From Verrucomicrobiota bacterium (GTDB lineage: Bacteria > Verrucomicrobiota > Verrucomicrobiia > Opitutales > Opitutaceae): a stretch of DNA of 64,000 nucleotides. The notes under the pieces are model-generated. The model was not told the DNA's origin and ran no database searches. It saw only the letters and a program-made list of their open reading frames with translations. Both the position numbers and the translations under genes were made by a program. Shown here one piece after another: positions 17,815 to 25,994 of the stretch (positions are counted from its first letter, which is position 1; the number at the start of each line of letters is the position of its first letter). Location: the NCBI GenBank assembly GCA_023432225.1, contig JAEYUW010000033.1, positions 264,265 to 328,264 of the forward strand. Direction: 5' to 3'.

Positions 17815-17828
17815 CACCTTGAGTGCAG

Positions 17829-18620
17829 ATGAAAATCATCCGGCACGCTTCACCCCACGGCCCCGCTTACGCCGCGCTCCAATCCGACGGCTCCGCCCGC
17901 GCCATCGACGGCGATCTCTTCGGCGATTGGCGCGTCACCGACCGCGTCGTCACCCCCGGCCAGCTCCTCACGCCGGTCACACCCGCCACGATCGTCTGCA
18001 TCGGCCTGAACTACGCCAAGCACGCCGCCGAGGGCAAACGCCCGCCACCGGAGCGGCCGATGTGGTTCATGAAACTGCCCGGCGCCGTGCAAAATCCGGG
18101 CGATCCCATCCGCATTCCGACCATCCAGGCGAGCACGCGCGTCGACTACGAAGCGGAACTCGCGATCGTGTTGAAGAAGTCCGCACGCAACGTCGCCCGC
18201 GCCGACGCGATCGACTACGTCCTCGGCTACACCTGCGCCAACGACGTGAGCGCGCGCGACTGGCAGCGGGATTTCGGCGGCGGCCAGTGGAACCACGCGA
18301 AGAGCTTCGACACCTTTTGCCCACTCGGCCCGGTGCTCGTCACCCCCGACGAGTTGTCGAACCCAAACGCGCTCCGTATCCGCTCCGTGCTCAACGGCAC
18401 CGTGATGCAGGACTCGTCCACGTCCGACATGATCTTCGACGTGCCGACGCTGATCGAATTTCTCACTGCCGATAAAACGCTGCCCGCGGGGACGCTGATT
18501 CTCACCGGCACGCCGGAAGGCGTCGGCTTCGCGCGCCAACCGCCGGTGTGGCTCAAGCGCGGCGACACGATCGCCATCGAGATCGAAGGCATCGGCACGC
18601 TGAGCAATCCGGTAGAGTGA
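17829..18620 (+). CDS. Fumarylacetoacetate hydrolase family protein
   Basis: 263 residues. The FAH fold catalyses hydrolysis, decarboxylation or isomerisation of beta-diketo acids with a divalent metal. Family motifs are CIGLNYAKHAAE, PMWFMKLPGAV, the metal-binding VDYEAELAIV, YTCANDVSARDWQ, KSFDTFCPLGP and TGTPEGVGFARQPPVWLKRG near the C-terminus. The exact substrate cannot be read from the sequence; family members of this length act in aromatic-compound or oxaloacetate/acylpyruvate metabolism. ATG 17829 is preferred to the GTG two codons upstream. No pathway partners are adjacent. Confidence 0.9.
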   Translation: MKIIRHASPHGPAYAALQSDGSARAIDGDLFGDWRVTDRVVTPGQLLTPVTPATIVCIGLNYAKHAAEGKRPPPERPMWFMKLPGAVQNPGDPIRIPTIQASTRVDYEAELAIVLKKSARNVARADAIDYVLGYTCANDVSARDWQRDFGGGQWNHAKSFDTFCPLGPVLVTPDELSNPNALRIRSVLNGTVMQDSSTSDMIFDVPTLIEFLTADKTLPAGTLILTGTPEGVGFARQPPVWLKRGDTIAIEIEGIGTLSNPVE

Positions 18621-18659
18621 GTCCGAATCTGCGCCCAAGCTGACGGCGTCGTTGCCGAG

Positions 18660-18731
18660 GTAGGGCGGAGCGGCCCGCTCCGCCGCGAAGGCGATGCGGC
18701 GTTCACCGCGCACCGGGCCGGCGCGCCCTAC
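18660..18731. repeat. REPIN-like element
   Basis: It runs from GTAG to CTAC. The left half GGCGGAGCGGCCCGCTCC is palindromic; the right half (CGGGCCGGCGCGCCC) is diverged. It lies downstream of the FAH gene. Confidence 0.55.
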
Positions 18732-18773
18732 GCGTCCATTGGCAGAGCGAGATCGAGTAGCGCTCCACCCTGG

Positions 18774-19220
18774 GTGCTCGACGCGAACCTCGCCCTCCAG
18801 CACACGATCGACAAGGACTACCGCCGTCCGGCTCTGCCCTTCGCCAACGCCGAGACGCTGCGTAAAGGCATCGGTGATCGCTATACGTTCCGCTATTTCG
18901 CTCTCGTCGATGGCGCGCTGTGGGAGATTTTCGGCGCCGCGATTCAGGATGCGAAATTCTGGCGTCACCAAACCCCGGTGCGCGGCTACCTGCTGCTCGG
19001 CCGCCGCTGGGATGAGCCATGGCTCGCGCAACTCGACGCCCGTTTCAACTTCGAGCTCGTCGAGGCCGCGCGCCAGGCCTTCAACGGTCGGGCCAACATC
19101 GAGCGGCGCGTCAGCGAACTGGGCGGCACGTTGCGCTATGGGCCGGTCTCGCCCGACGGCTGGCGCGTCCACGCCGACCTGCCCTACGCGAGTCTCATGC
19201 TCAGTCGTTCGATCGTCTGA
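18774..19220 (+). CDS. Orphan CHASE4-like sensor fragment (possible remnant)
   Basis: 148 residues from a GTG start. The text looks like the extracytoplasmic CHASE4 sensor region of membrane kinases and cyclases: FRYFALVDGALWEIFG, then TPVRGYLLLGRRWDEPWLAQ and LDARFNFELV. There is no membrane helix, signal peptide, HAMP, kinase or GGDEF part on either side, and an in-frame stop lies just upstream. It may be the remains of a larger sensor gene cut down near the REPIN 40 bp upstream, or a free-standing domain. It is not clearly linked to nrfHA. The family assignment comes from remembered motif shape only. Confidence 0.4.
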   Translation: MLDANLALQHTIDKDYRRPALPFANAETLRKGIGDRYTFRYFALVDGALWEIFGAAIQDAKFWRHQTPVRGYLLLGRRWDEPWLAQLDARFNFELVEAARQAFNGRANIERRVSELGGTLRYGPVSPDGWRVHADLPYASLMLSRSIV

Positions 19221-19247
19221 ACCCGACCTCAGCTCGCTGTGCCTTGC

Positions 19248-19270
19248 GACATCGGGAATCCCCCGATGTC
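19248..19270. promoter_or_regulatory. Perfect hairpin upstream of nrfH
   Basis: GACATCGGG and CCCGATGTC arms around AATCC, 28 nt after the CHASE4-like fragment and 83 nt before nrfH. No T-tract follows, so this could be an operator or an mRNA structure rather than a terminator. No FNR-type TTGAT-N4-ATCAA site was seen. Confidence 0.4.
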
Positions 19271-19353
19271 ATCAGGAGGACTCCCGCGAAGACGAAATAG
19301 CGCCGGGGAAGTTTTTGACGCCGCGCGCTCGATCCTCGTAAAGTGCGACCGCG

Positions 19354-19830
19354 ATGGTCTCCCCGCTGCAACGCAAACACGGCTTTCTGGTCCTCGTGCT
19401 GGCGGGCGTGATGGGCATGTTCGCCGGCCTCGGCACCTACACCTTCTACTACGCCCACGGGTTGTCGTATTTTTCCAACGACCCCAAAGCCTGCGTGAAT
19501 TGCCACATCATGCGCGAGCAATACGACGGCTGGCTGAAGTCCCCACACCACGCCGTGGCCACGTGCAACGATTGCCACACCCCGCATGACTTCATCGGCA
19601 AATACCTCACGAAAGCGGAAAACGGCTACTGGCACTCGAAAGGTTTCACCCTGCAGGATTTTCATGAGCCGATCATGATCCGTCCGAAAAACTCCACCGT
19701 GCTCCAGCGCAATTGCGTCAGCTGTCACGAGCAGATCGTCTCCGCCATCAACACTCACGCCGGTAAGCAACGCGAGATGCTCGATTGCGTCCAATGCCAC
19801 CGCGACGTCGGCCACGGCCCGGTGAACTGA
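19354..19830 (+). CDS. nrfH: Cytochrome c nitrite reductase small subunit
   Basis: 158 residues, NapC/NrfH family membrane quinol dehydrogenase. One N-terminal membrane anchor (about residues 9-33) precedes four c-type haem motifs: CVNCH, CNDCH, CVSCH and CVQCH. It takes electrons from menaquinol and hands them to NrfA on the outer face of the cytoplasmic membrane. nrfA starts 53 nt downstream, so the pair is an operon. No haem lyase or ccm genes are nearby; maturation must depend on genes elsewhere. Confidence 0.95.
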   Translation: MVSPLQRKHGFLVLVLAGVMGMFAGLGTYTFYYAHGLSYFSNDPKACVNCHIMREQYDGWLKSPHHAVATCNDCHTPHDFIGKYLTKAENGYWHSKGFTLQDFHEPIMIRPKNSTVLQRNCVSCHEQIVSAINTHAGKQREMLDCVQCHRDVGHGPVN

Positions 19831-19883
19831 GCCCGGATCCTTCCCGTTCTCTTTCTCTCAATCTTTCTCCTCCGCTCTTCGCC

Positions 19884-21338
19884 ATGAACTCCCGCCTCAC
19901 CTCCACTCGCGGTATCTCCCTCCTCGGCTTCATCGGCCTCATCGCGCTGTTCGCTGTCGCGACGTTCGCGGTGCTGATGCTCTACCAGAACATCGTCGCG
20001 CGCCAGGCTGAGGCCACGCAGCACGTGTTCCGCGTGGTGAACGTCGACGACAGCACCACCGACCCGGTGCTGTGGGGCAAAAACTACCCGCGCCAATACG
20101 ACAGCTACCGCCGGACCGTCGACACGCAGTTCACCAAATACGGCGGCAGCGAAGCCTTCCAGCACCTCGACCGTGATCCCGTCTGGCGCCGCATCTTCGC
20201 CGGCTACGCGTTCTCGATCGATTACCGCGAGGAGCGCGGCCACGCCTACATGCTCAGCGACCAGCGCGAGACCGAGCGCGTGCACAAGGCCAAGCAACCA
20301 GGCGCGTGCCTCCAGTGCCACGCCTCCGTCATCCCCGCCTACATCAAAGCCGGCCTCGCCGCGGGCGCCCCTGCGGGCAAGGAGCACCGCGAAGAGCAGA
20401 TCCAAAAAGGCTTCGAGGTGATCTCGCCCCAGCCCTACATGGAAGTCACGAAACTCGTCGAACACCCGGTCTCGTGCATCGACTGCCACGACGCCGAGAC
20501 GATGAACCTGCGCGTCTCGCGCCCGGCGTTCCTCAACGGCCTGCGCGCCCTCGCCAAATCCAACTACCCGACGCCGCACCTCCCCAGCATCGAACGCTGG
20601 CGCAAAGGTGATCGCAAAGAAGCCTACCAACCGAACACCGAAGCCAACCGCCAGGAAATGCGCTCCCTCGTCTGCGCGCAGTGCCACAACGAATACTACT
20701 TCAAAGGCGACCAGAAGCTCGTCACGCACCCGTGGGACAACGGCCTGCGCGTCGAGCTCGAGGAAAAATATTACGACGATGCCGGCTACAAGGACTGGGT
20801 GCACAAGGAGACCGGCGCCCCGATCCTGAAGGCGCAGCACCCGGAATTCGAGATGTGGAGCCAGGGCATCCACGCGCGCAGCGGCGTCGCGTGCGCCGAC
20901 TGCCACATGCCCTATCAACGCGAAGGCGCGATCAAGGTCAGCAACCACCACGTCCGCTCGCCGCTGCTCAACGTCGCCGCCGCGTGCCAGACCTGCCACC
21001 GCGTGCCCGAGCAGGAACTCACCGCGCGCGTCACGATCATCCAGGACCGCAACCGCCAGCTCCTCGATCGCGGGCAGGAAGCCGTCATCGGCCTCATCGA
21101 CGCGCTCGTCGCCGCCAAGAACGCCGGCGCCACGGACGCGCAGCTCGCGAAGGCGCGCGACCTCCAGCGCAAGGCGCAATGGCGACTCGATTGGGTCTAC
21201 GCGGAGAACTCCATGGGCTTCCACGCCTCGCAAGAAGCCGCGCGCATCCTCGCCGAAGCGATCGATTACGCCCGCCAAGGCGAACTCGAGCTCGCCAAAC
21301 CCCGCTCCGGCGGACCGTCAAACGCGGCGCTGAAGTAA
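19884..21338 (+). CDS. nrfA: Cytochrome c nitrite reductase catalytic subunit (CXXCH variant)
   Basis: 484 residues. It reduces nitrite to ammonium with six electrons in the periplasm. Five haem motifs are present: CLQCH (142-146), CIDCH (198-202), CAQCH (264-268), CADCH (337-341) and CQTCH (368-372). The first is the active-site haem, which is CXXCK in classical NrfA; here it is CXXCH, so His rather than Lys should be the proximal ligand. Other landmarks are normal: YREERGHAYML with the active-site Arg, CAQCHNEYYF with the Tyr, and KAQHPEFEMW with the His. An uncleaved N-terminal hydrophobic helix (11-34) may anchor it. The ATG at 19884 follows a CT-rich leader. Confidence 0.93.
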   Translation: MNSRLTSTRGISLLGFIGLIALFAVATFAVLMLYQNIVARQAEATQHVFRVVNVDDSTTDPVLWGKNYPRQYDSYRRTVDTQFTKYGGSEAFQHLDRDPVWRRIFAGYAFSIDYREERGHAYMLSDQRETERVHKAKQPGACLQCHASVIPAYIKAGLAAGAPAGKEHREEQIQKGFEVISPQPYMEVTKLVEHPVSCIDCHDAETMNLRVSRPAFLNGLRALAKSNYPTPHLPSIERWRKGDRKEAYQPNTEANRQEMRSLVCAQCHNEYYFKGDQKLVTHPWDNGLRVELEEKYYDDAGYKDWVHKETGAPILKAQHPEFEMWSQGIHARSGVACADCHMPYQREGAIKVSNHHVRSPLLNVAAACQTCHRVPEQELTARVTIIQDRNRQLLDRGQEAVIGLIDALVAAKNAGATDAQLAKARDLQRKAQWRLDWVYAENSMGFHASQEAARILAEAIDYARQGELELAKPRSGGPSNAALK

Positions 21339-21340
21339 CG

Positions 21341-21445
21341 GTGGAGCGCGTTGACCTCAACGCGCTCCCACCCGCACGCCCCGTAGCGGCGAACGCGCAT
21401 CGTAGTAGCGGAGGCGCCCCGTAGCAGCGGACGTCAGTCCGCTGC
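21341..21445. repeat. Cluster of three REP-like units after nrfA
   Basis: Unit 1 is GTGGAGCGCGTTGACCTC followed by AACGCGCTCC (stem also at 62392, where an A-T pair replaces G-C). Unit 2 is GTAGCGGCGAACGCGCATCG. Unit 3 is GTAGCAGCGGACGTCAGTCC followed by GCTGC, at 21421-21445. They are three different stems with the same head. Confidence 0.65.
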
Positions 21446-21608
21446 CCCCCCGGTGCCCTGCTCCGCTCCGCCTTTCGCGTGCCTCCCAGCCGGCTGACGT
21501 CGGCTGCTCAGAAAACGAATCGTGCCCGTGTCCGGCGTAGGTTGCGCGCTTGCGCGCAACTCTCCCGCTCGCGCATGCTCGCACACCACGCCCCCGCCCT
21601 TCCACGCC

Positions 21609-22637
21609 ATGAGCAAAATCAATCTGCGCGACGTGCCCGAACTCGAGCAACGTTCGCCGACCGGCAAATTTCATTCGTTCTCGAAAAACGTCTCCCTCGC
21701 CCTCGGCGGCATCCGCAACGTCGGCGTCGGAGGCGGCGGACATCCGTTTGATTTCCAAGTGCGCCGCATCCCACCCGGTGCCGCCGTTTGCCCACACCAC
21801 GCGCACCTTGCGCAGTGGGAACTTTTCGTCGTCCGCCGCGGCACCGGCACCGTGCGCGTCGGTGACGAACGCCGCATCGTGCGCACCGGTGACTGCTTTC
21901 TTCATCTGCCCAATGAAGCCCATCAGCTGATCAACACCGGCACGGAAGACCTCGAAGTCTTCATCGTCGCGGACAACCCACCGCTCGACGCCTGCTGGTA
22001 TCCCGACTCGAAAAAGTGGGGCCTGCGTCCGCCCGGCGTTTTCTTCCGCATGACGCCCGTCGATTACTTCGACGGCGAAGACGATGCCGCCGCTCCGGCG
22101 AGTGGGGACAATACGCGCATCGCCGCACCGACACTCCCGCAACCGCCCACGCCGTTTTCGGCGCGCTGCCGCCATCTCGACGAAATCCCGTGGGAGGACT
22201 GGCAATCGCCCAGAGGCAAATTTCGCGGCTCGTTCCGCGGCATCTCACTCGCGTTCGGCGCGCAGCACCGCACACCGCAGCATGCCGGCGGCCATCCCTT
22301 CGACCTCGAGCTGGGCAAAGTGCCGCCCGGTGCGGCGCTGTTTCCGTTCCACTGGCACGCGTTGCAGTGGGAGTTCTACGTCTTCGTGGCAGGGCACGGC
22401 GAATTTCGGCTGGGCGACGCCACGTTCGCCATCGAGCCCGGCGACTGCGTGATGGCGGCCCCGCAAGTCGGCCACAGTTTTCGCAATACCGGCTCCTCCG
22501 ACCTGCACTACTTCGTCATCGCGGACGATCCCCTCAACGAATTCTGGGCTTACCCCGACTCGAACAAGTTCGCCTTCGCCAAATCGCGGAAATTTTTCCG
22601 CACGATCGACGCCGACTATTCCGAGGGCGAGGAGTGA
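21609..22637 (+). CDS. Tandem double-cupin protein
   Basis: 342 residues made of two copies of one ~150-residue unit. Each copy has GGHPFD, IPPGAA/VPPGAA, a cupin metal motif (PHHAHLAQWE; PFHWHALQWE), GDC, NTG and a YPDS-K tail. The His/Glu metal ligands are present in both. The joint (about residues 158-175) is Asp/Ala/Pro-rich. No enzymatic family is recognised; it resembles cupin proteins of sugar or small-molecule metabolism. ATG 21609 (MSKINLRDVPELE) is the start, because upstream residues translate repeat DNA. It is monocistronic and flanked by REP units. Confidence 0.8.
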   Translation: MSKINLRDVPELEQRSPTGKFHSFSKNVSLALGGIRNVGVGGGGHPFDFQVRRIPPGAAVCPHHAHLAQWELFVVRRGTGTVRVGDERRIVRTGDCFLHLPNEAHQLINTGTEDLEVFIVADNPPLDACWYPDSKKWGLRPPGVFFRMTPVDYFDGEDDAAAPASGDNTRIAAPTLPQPPTPFSARCRHLDEIPWEDWQSPRGKFRGSFRGISLAFGAQHRTPQHAGGHPFDLELGKVPPGAALFPFHWHALQWEFYVFVAGHGEFRLGDATFAIEPGDCVMAAPQVGHSFRNTGSSDLHYFVIADDPLNEFWAYPDSNKFAFAKSRKFFRTIDADYSEGEE

Positions 22638-22679
22638 AGCCGCCGGCGCGCAGGTGACCACTCGGATCATCGCGCACCC

Positions 22680-22706
22680 GTAGCGGAATTCGTCAGAATT
22701 TCGCCG
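22680..22706. repeat. REP unit, GGAATTC stem
   Basis: GTAG plus CGGAATTCGTCAGAATTTCG, a second copy of the stem found at 11609-11634 with a single loop difference. Confidence 0.65.
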
Positions 22707-22847
22707 CACCCGGAAATCCCAAAGCCCCGCGGCTTCCGCCACGTCGCGAGAAACACGGCTTGGCCACTATAGTCGGTGCGCCTCTGGCGCCGGGCCTTTT
22801 GATTTGTCAACCGGCGCAGCGTCCGGAATCTTCGCCCGAACTTGCCG

Positions 22848-23480
22848 ATGTTTTTCAAAGGTTTGCTCATCGGATTTGCCATCGCGGTCCCTGTCGGCCC
22901 GATCGGTTTTCTCTGCCTCCGTCGCACGCTGATCTACGGACGCGTCACGGGTTTGGTCTCCGGGCTGGGCGCGGCCACCGCGGATGCACTCTACGGACTC
23001 GTCGCCGCTTTGGGCCTGACCGCGATCTCGTCGTTCCTGATCCGGATGGAATCGTGGCTGCAGCTTTTCGGCGGCACCTTCCTTGTCTTCCTCGGCCTGA
23101 AAACCGCCCTCACCAAGCCGCCGGCGAAGGACGCCGTGGATCCGGCCACGCCACCGCCGACTCGTTCGTGGCAGGCCGCCTATGCGTCGACGCTCGCGCT
23201 CACGCTCACCAGCCCGGCGACGATTTTTGCCTTCGTGGCGATTTTTGCCGGCGTGGGCCTCGGCAAAACGGACACCAGCCTGCTCCACGCTTTCGAAATC
23301 GTGTCGGGCGTGTTCCTGGGATCCGCCGCTTGGTGGTTGCTGCTCAGTTTCGGCGCGGGCGCCCTTCGCGACCGCCTGCACGCGCGCACGCTGCACGTGA
23401 TGCACGTCATCTCCGGCCTCGGCATCATGGCGCTCGGACTGTGGCAGGGCGTGCTGCTGGTCTCGAAATGGTTCGGTTGA
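22848..23480 (+). CDS. LysE/RhtB-family amino-acid exporter
   Basis: 210 residues, about six membrane helices. The N-terminus MFFKGLLIGFAIAVPVGPIG is the family signature, followed by RGR-like loops and the mid-protein ALTLTSPATIFAF segment. It would export amino acids or related compounds by proton antiport; the substrate is not predictable. ATG 22848 lies two codons after an in-frame TTG. It is followed 57 nt later by the ArsR-methyltransferase gene in the same direction, so the two may be co-transcribed, which would hint at sulfur-amino-acid homeostasis. Confidence 0.88.
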   Translation: MFFKGLLIGFAIAVPVGPIGFLCLRRTLIYGRVTGLVSGLGAATADALYGLVAALGLTAISSFLIRMESWLQLFGGTFLVFLGLKTALTKPPAKDAVDPATPPPTRSWQAAYASTLALTLTSPATIFAFVAIFAGVGLGKTDTSLLHAFEIVSGVFLGSAAWWLLLSFGAGALRDRLHARTLHVMHVISGLGIMALGLWQGVLLVSKWFG

Positions 23481-23537
23481 GCGCCCCGCAGTGCGCGATT
23501 GCACCGCGCCTGACCGGACTTCAGCCTGCGTTCGCTC

Positions 23538-24476
23538 ATGACCGATTCCTGGGACAGTCTTAAAATTCTCTCCGACCCGACGCGTCTGCGCGTGCTCTCG
23601 CTCCTGCTCAGGGAGGAGCTGTCGGTCGCCGAATTACAGGACATTCTCGGCATGGCCCAATCGCGCATCTCCTCGCAACTCGCGCTGCTGCGCCAGGGCG
23701 GCTTCGTGCAGGACCGCCGCGAGGGCAAAAAGGCTTTCTACTCGCTCCGCGCCAGTCTCCCACCCAAGCAACTCACGCTGCTCCGCGCCGCCTGCGAGTC
23801 GGTGGCGGAGTTGCCGGAGTCGGCGGAAGATCGCGAGAATCTCGACCGCGTGCTCCAGCGCCGCCGCCGCGTCTCCGAACAGTATTTCAACCTCATCGCC
23901 GGCCGTCTCGGCAAAGGCTATTGCCCCGGCCGCTCGTGGGAAGCGCTCGGCCATCTCGCCCTGCGCCTCGTGCCCGCGATCACCGTCGCCGATCTGGGGG
24001 CCGGTGAAGGCCTCGTCTCGCAACTGCTCGCGCACCGCGCCGAACGCGTCTGGTGCATCGACAGCTCGCCGAAGATGGTCGAAGTCGGCACCGAGTTGGC
24101 CAAGAAAAACGGCCTCGCGAATCTCAGCTACAAACTCGGCGACATCGAGCAGGTGCCGCTCGCCGACAAATCCGTGGACCTCGCGATCCTCTCGCAAGCG
24201 CTCCATCACGCGGCGCACCCGCAGCGTGCCGTCGACGAAGCTTTCCGCATCCTGAAACCCGGCGGCCAGCTCCTCGTGCTCGATCTCAAGGAGCACACCT
24301 TCGAAAAGGCGCGCGAGCTCTACGGTGACCTCTGGCTGGGCTTCAAAGAGAGTGCGCTGCACAGCTTCCTTAAGAAAGCCGGCTTTCAGAAAGTCGAAGT
24401 CACGACGGTCGCGCAGGAAGAAGGCGAACCGCGCTTCGAAACGCTGCTGGCCAGCGGCGTGAAGGCGGCGCGGTAA
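23538..24476 (+). CDS. ArsR-family regulator fused to a SAM-dependent methyltransferase
   Basis: 312 residues. Residues 1-85 form a winged-helix ArsR domain (ILSDPTRLRVLSLLLREELS, then SRISSQLALLRQGGFVQDRR). Residues ~115-312 form a class I methyltransferase with motif I VADLGAGEG (150-158), CIDSSPKMVE, and the post-motifs DLAILSQALHHAAHP and LKPGGQLLVLDL. No metal-binding Cys pair of the ArsR metal sensors is visible. Known fusions of this type include SAM/SAH-responsive regulators of methionine metabolism. Here the methyltransferase part keeps its SAM-binding residues, so it may sense SAM/SAH or be active. Confidence 0.87.
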   Translation: MTDSWDSLKILSDPTRLRVLSLLLREELSVAELQDILGMAQSRISSQLALLRQGGFVQDRREGKKAFYSLRASLPPKQLTLLRAACESVAELPESAEDRENLDRVLQRRRRVSEQYFNLIAGRLGKGYCPGRSWEALGHLALRLVPAITVADLGAGEGLVSQLLAHRAERVWCIDSSPKMVEVGTELAKKNGLANLSYKLGDIEQVPLADKSVDLAILSQALHHAAHPQRAVDEAFRILKPGGQLLVLDLKEHTFEKARELYGDLWLGFKESALHSFLKKAGFQKVEVTTVAQEEGEPRFETLLASGVKAAR

Positions 24477-24502
24477 GCAGCCGCACGTCACATCAACTCG
24501 AG

Positions 24503-24566
24503 GTAGGGCGGGACCGCTGGGCCCGCCGCAAACACCTCCTCGGTCGGCCCAGCGGTCCGACCCTAC
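24503..24566. repeat. REPIN between convergent genes
   Basis: It runs from GTAG to CTAC. GGCGGGACCGCTGGGCCC and the inverse half CGGCCCAGCGGTCCGACC match imperfectly. It sits in the 123-bp convergent gap between the ArsR-methyltransferase gene and pfp. Confidence 0.65.
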
Positions 24567-24599
24567 CCTGCGGCCCGAAGCGAGTGACGTGCGCGCGCC

Positions 24600-25799
24600 T
24601 CAATCGCTCGTCATGATGAACTGCGGGCGCATCTCGAAGCTGCGATACTGCGGGCGCAGGCGGTCGGTGTTGTAGAATTTTTCCACGTTCACGAGCTTCT
24701 TGGTCGAAGTGATAACCTCGATCGGGAGATTGTCGTAGCGACCGTTCTTCAACACCACGAGCCGCCCGTGGATGCCCTGCATGATGAGGTCGAGTGCGAG
24801 GTTGCCGTAGGCCATCGGCACGATCGAGTCGACGGCGTCCGGATCGCCGCCGCGCACGAGGTAGCCGAGGCGCTGGTTGATGCACTCGACCTTTTTGCCC
24901 TTGTTGAATTTCGGCGAGAGATCCTTGAGCCGCGACGCCACCATGTCGCCGATGCCGCCGAGCTTCGCGTGGCCGAACATGTCCTTCTCCGCGCTTTCGA
25001 AAACCATCTCCTCGCCTTCGAACGACGCGCCTTCGGACACGAGCACGATCGAGTAGCGACTGGGATTGTTGACGCGATCGGACACGAGCAGCTCGGTGAG
25101 CCGCTCGATGTTGAATTTCCACTCGGGAATCACGCAGCGGTTCGCCGCGCCCGCCATCGTCGGCAGCATCGCGGTGAAGCCGGCGTAGCGACCGAAAACC
25201 TCGACCACGAGAAAGCGTTCGTGCGAACCCGCGGACGTGCGCAGCGTGTTCACGAGACTGATCGTGCGCGAGACGCAGGTGCTGAAACCGATGCAGTAGT
25301 CCGTGCCCGGGACGTCGTTGTCCATCGTCTTCGGAATCGCGATCACCTTCACGCCGTTCTGGAACAGGTGCACGCCGTAGCTGAGCGTGTCGTCGCCGCC
25401 GATCGGGATCACGTGGTCGATGCCGAGCCACTCGAGGTTTTTCAGCACCTCGGGCGTGAGGTCGTTGATCTCGGCGTTGTAGGTCGCCTTCAAGTGCTCG
25501 GGCACGCTGTTTTTCGGCACATGGCTCGGCCGCGTGCGCGAGCTGTGCAGGAACGTGCCGCCCGTGCGCCCGGCGCGATTCACGATTTCCTCGGTGAGGT
25601 GCACGTAGCACTCGCCGTTGTCGTGCTCCTTGTCGCGGATCATCGTGATGAGTCCGCTCCAGCCTTTGCGAATGCCGATGACCTTGTAGCCTTCGCGCAG
25701 GGCGCGAATCGTGACCGCACGAATCGCGGGGTTGAGTCCTGGCACGTCGCCGCCGCCCGTCAGGATGCCGATCGTGCCCTTCGCTTTGATGTGAGCCAT
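24600..25799 (-). CDS. 6-phosphofructokinase, pyrophosphate-type signature
   Basis: 399 residues. It phosphorylates fructose 6-phosphate at C1. The two positions that separate phosphoryl donors both carry the pyrophosphate residues: GGDDT at 134-138 (Asp where E. coli ATP-PFK has Gly104) and PKTMDND at 156-162 (Lys where E. coli has Gly124). GGGDVPGLN starts the nucleotide-site loop. The enzyme is therefore expected to use PPi reversibly, which saves ATP in fermentation. ATG 25799 (MAHIKAKGTIGILTGGG) has GGAG 12 nt upstream; the much longer open frame beyond it is antisense shadow of the DUF3857 gene. Confidence 0.92.
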   Translation of the reverse strand: MAHIKAKGTIGILTGGGDVPGLNPAIRAVTIRALREGYKVIGIRKGWSGLITMIRDKEHDNGECYVHLTEEIVNRAGRTGGTFLHSSRTRPSHVPKNSVPEHLKATYNAEINDLTPEVLKNLEWLGIDHVIPIGGDDTLSYGVHLFQNGVKVIAIPKTMDNDVPGTDYCIGFSTCVSRTISLVNTLRTSAGSHERFLVVEVFGRYAGFTAMLPTMAGAANRCVIPEWKFNIERLTELLVSDRVNNPSRYSIVLVSEGASFEGEEMVFESAEKDMFGHAKLGGIGDMVASRLKDLSPKFNKGKKVECINQRLGYLVRGGDPDAVDSIVPMAYGNLALDLIMQGIHGRLVVLKNGRYDNLPIEVITSTKKLVNVEKFYNTDRLRPQYRSFEMRPQFIMTSD

Positions 25800-25994
25800 G
25801 GTGGGGGTTCTCCAAATTGCTGCAAATCGCCGCCGACGGACCACATGACTATCACTTCGTCGCTCGAGCATCAATGACGCGTTCGCGGTATGAAGCCCGG
25901 CTAACCGCAATCGCTGCGCGGCAACTGGTGCAGCGCGCACCGTTGAAAAGCGTTGCCCGGCTCCCCCCGCCTGCTGTGCTGCGGCGGGCCCTTG

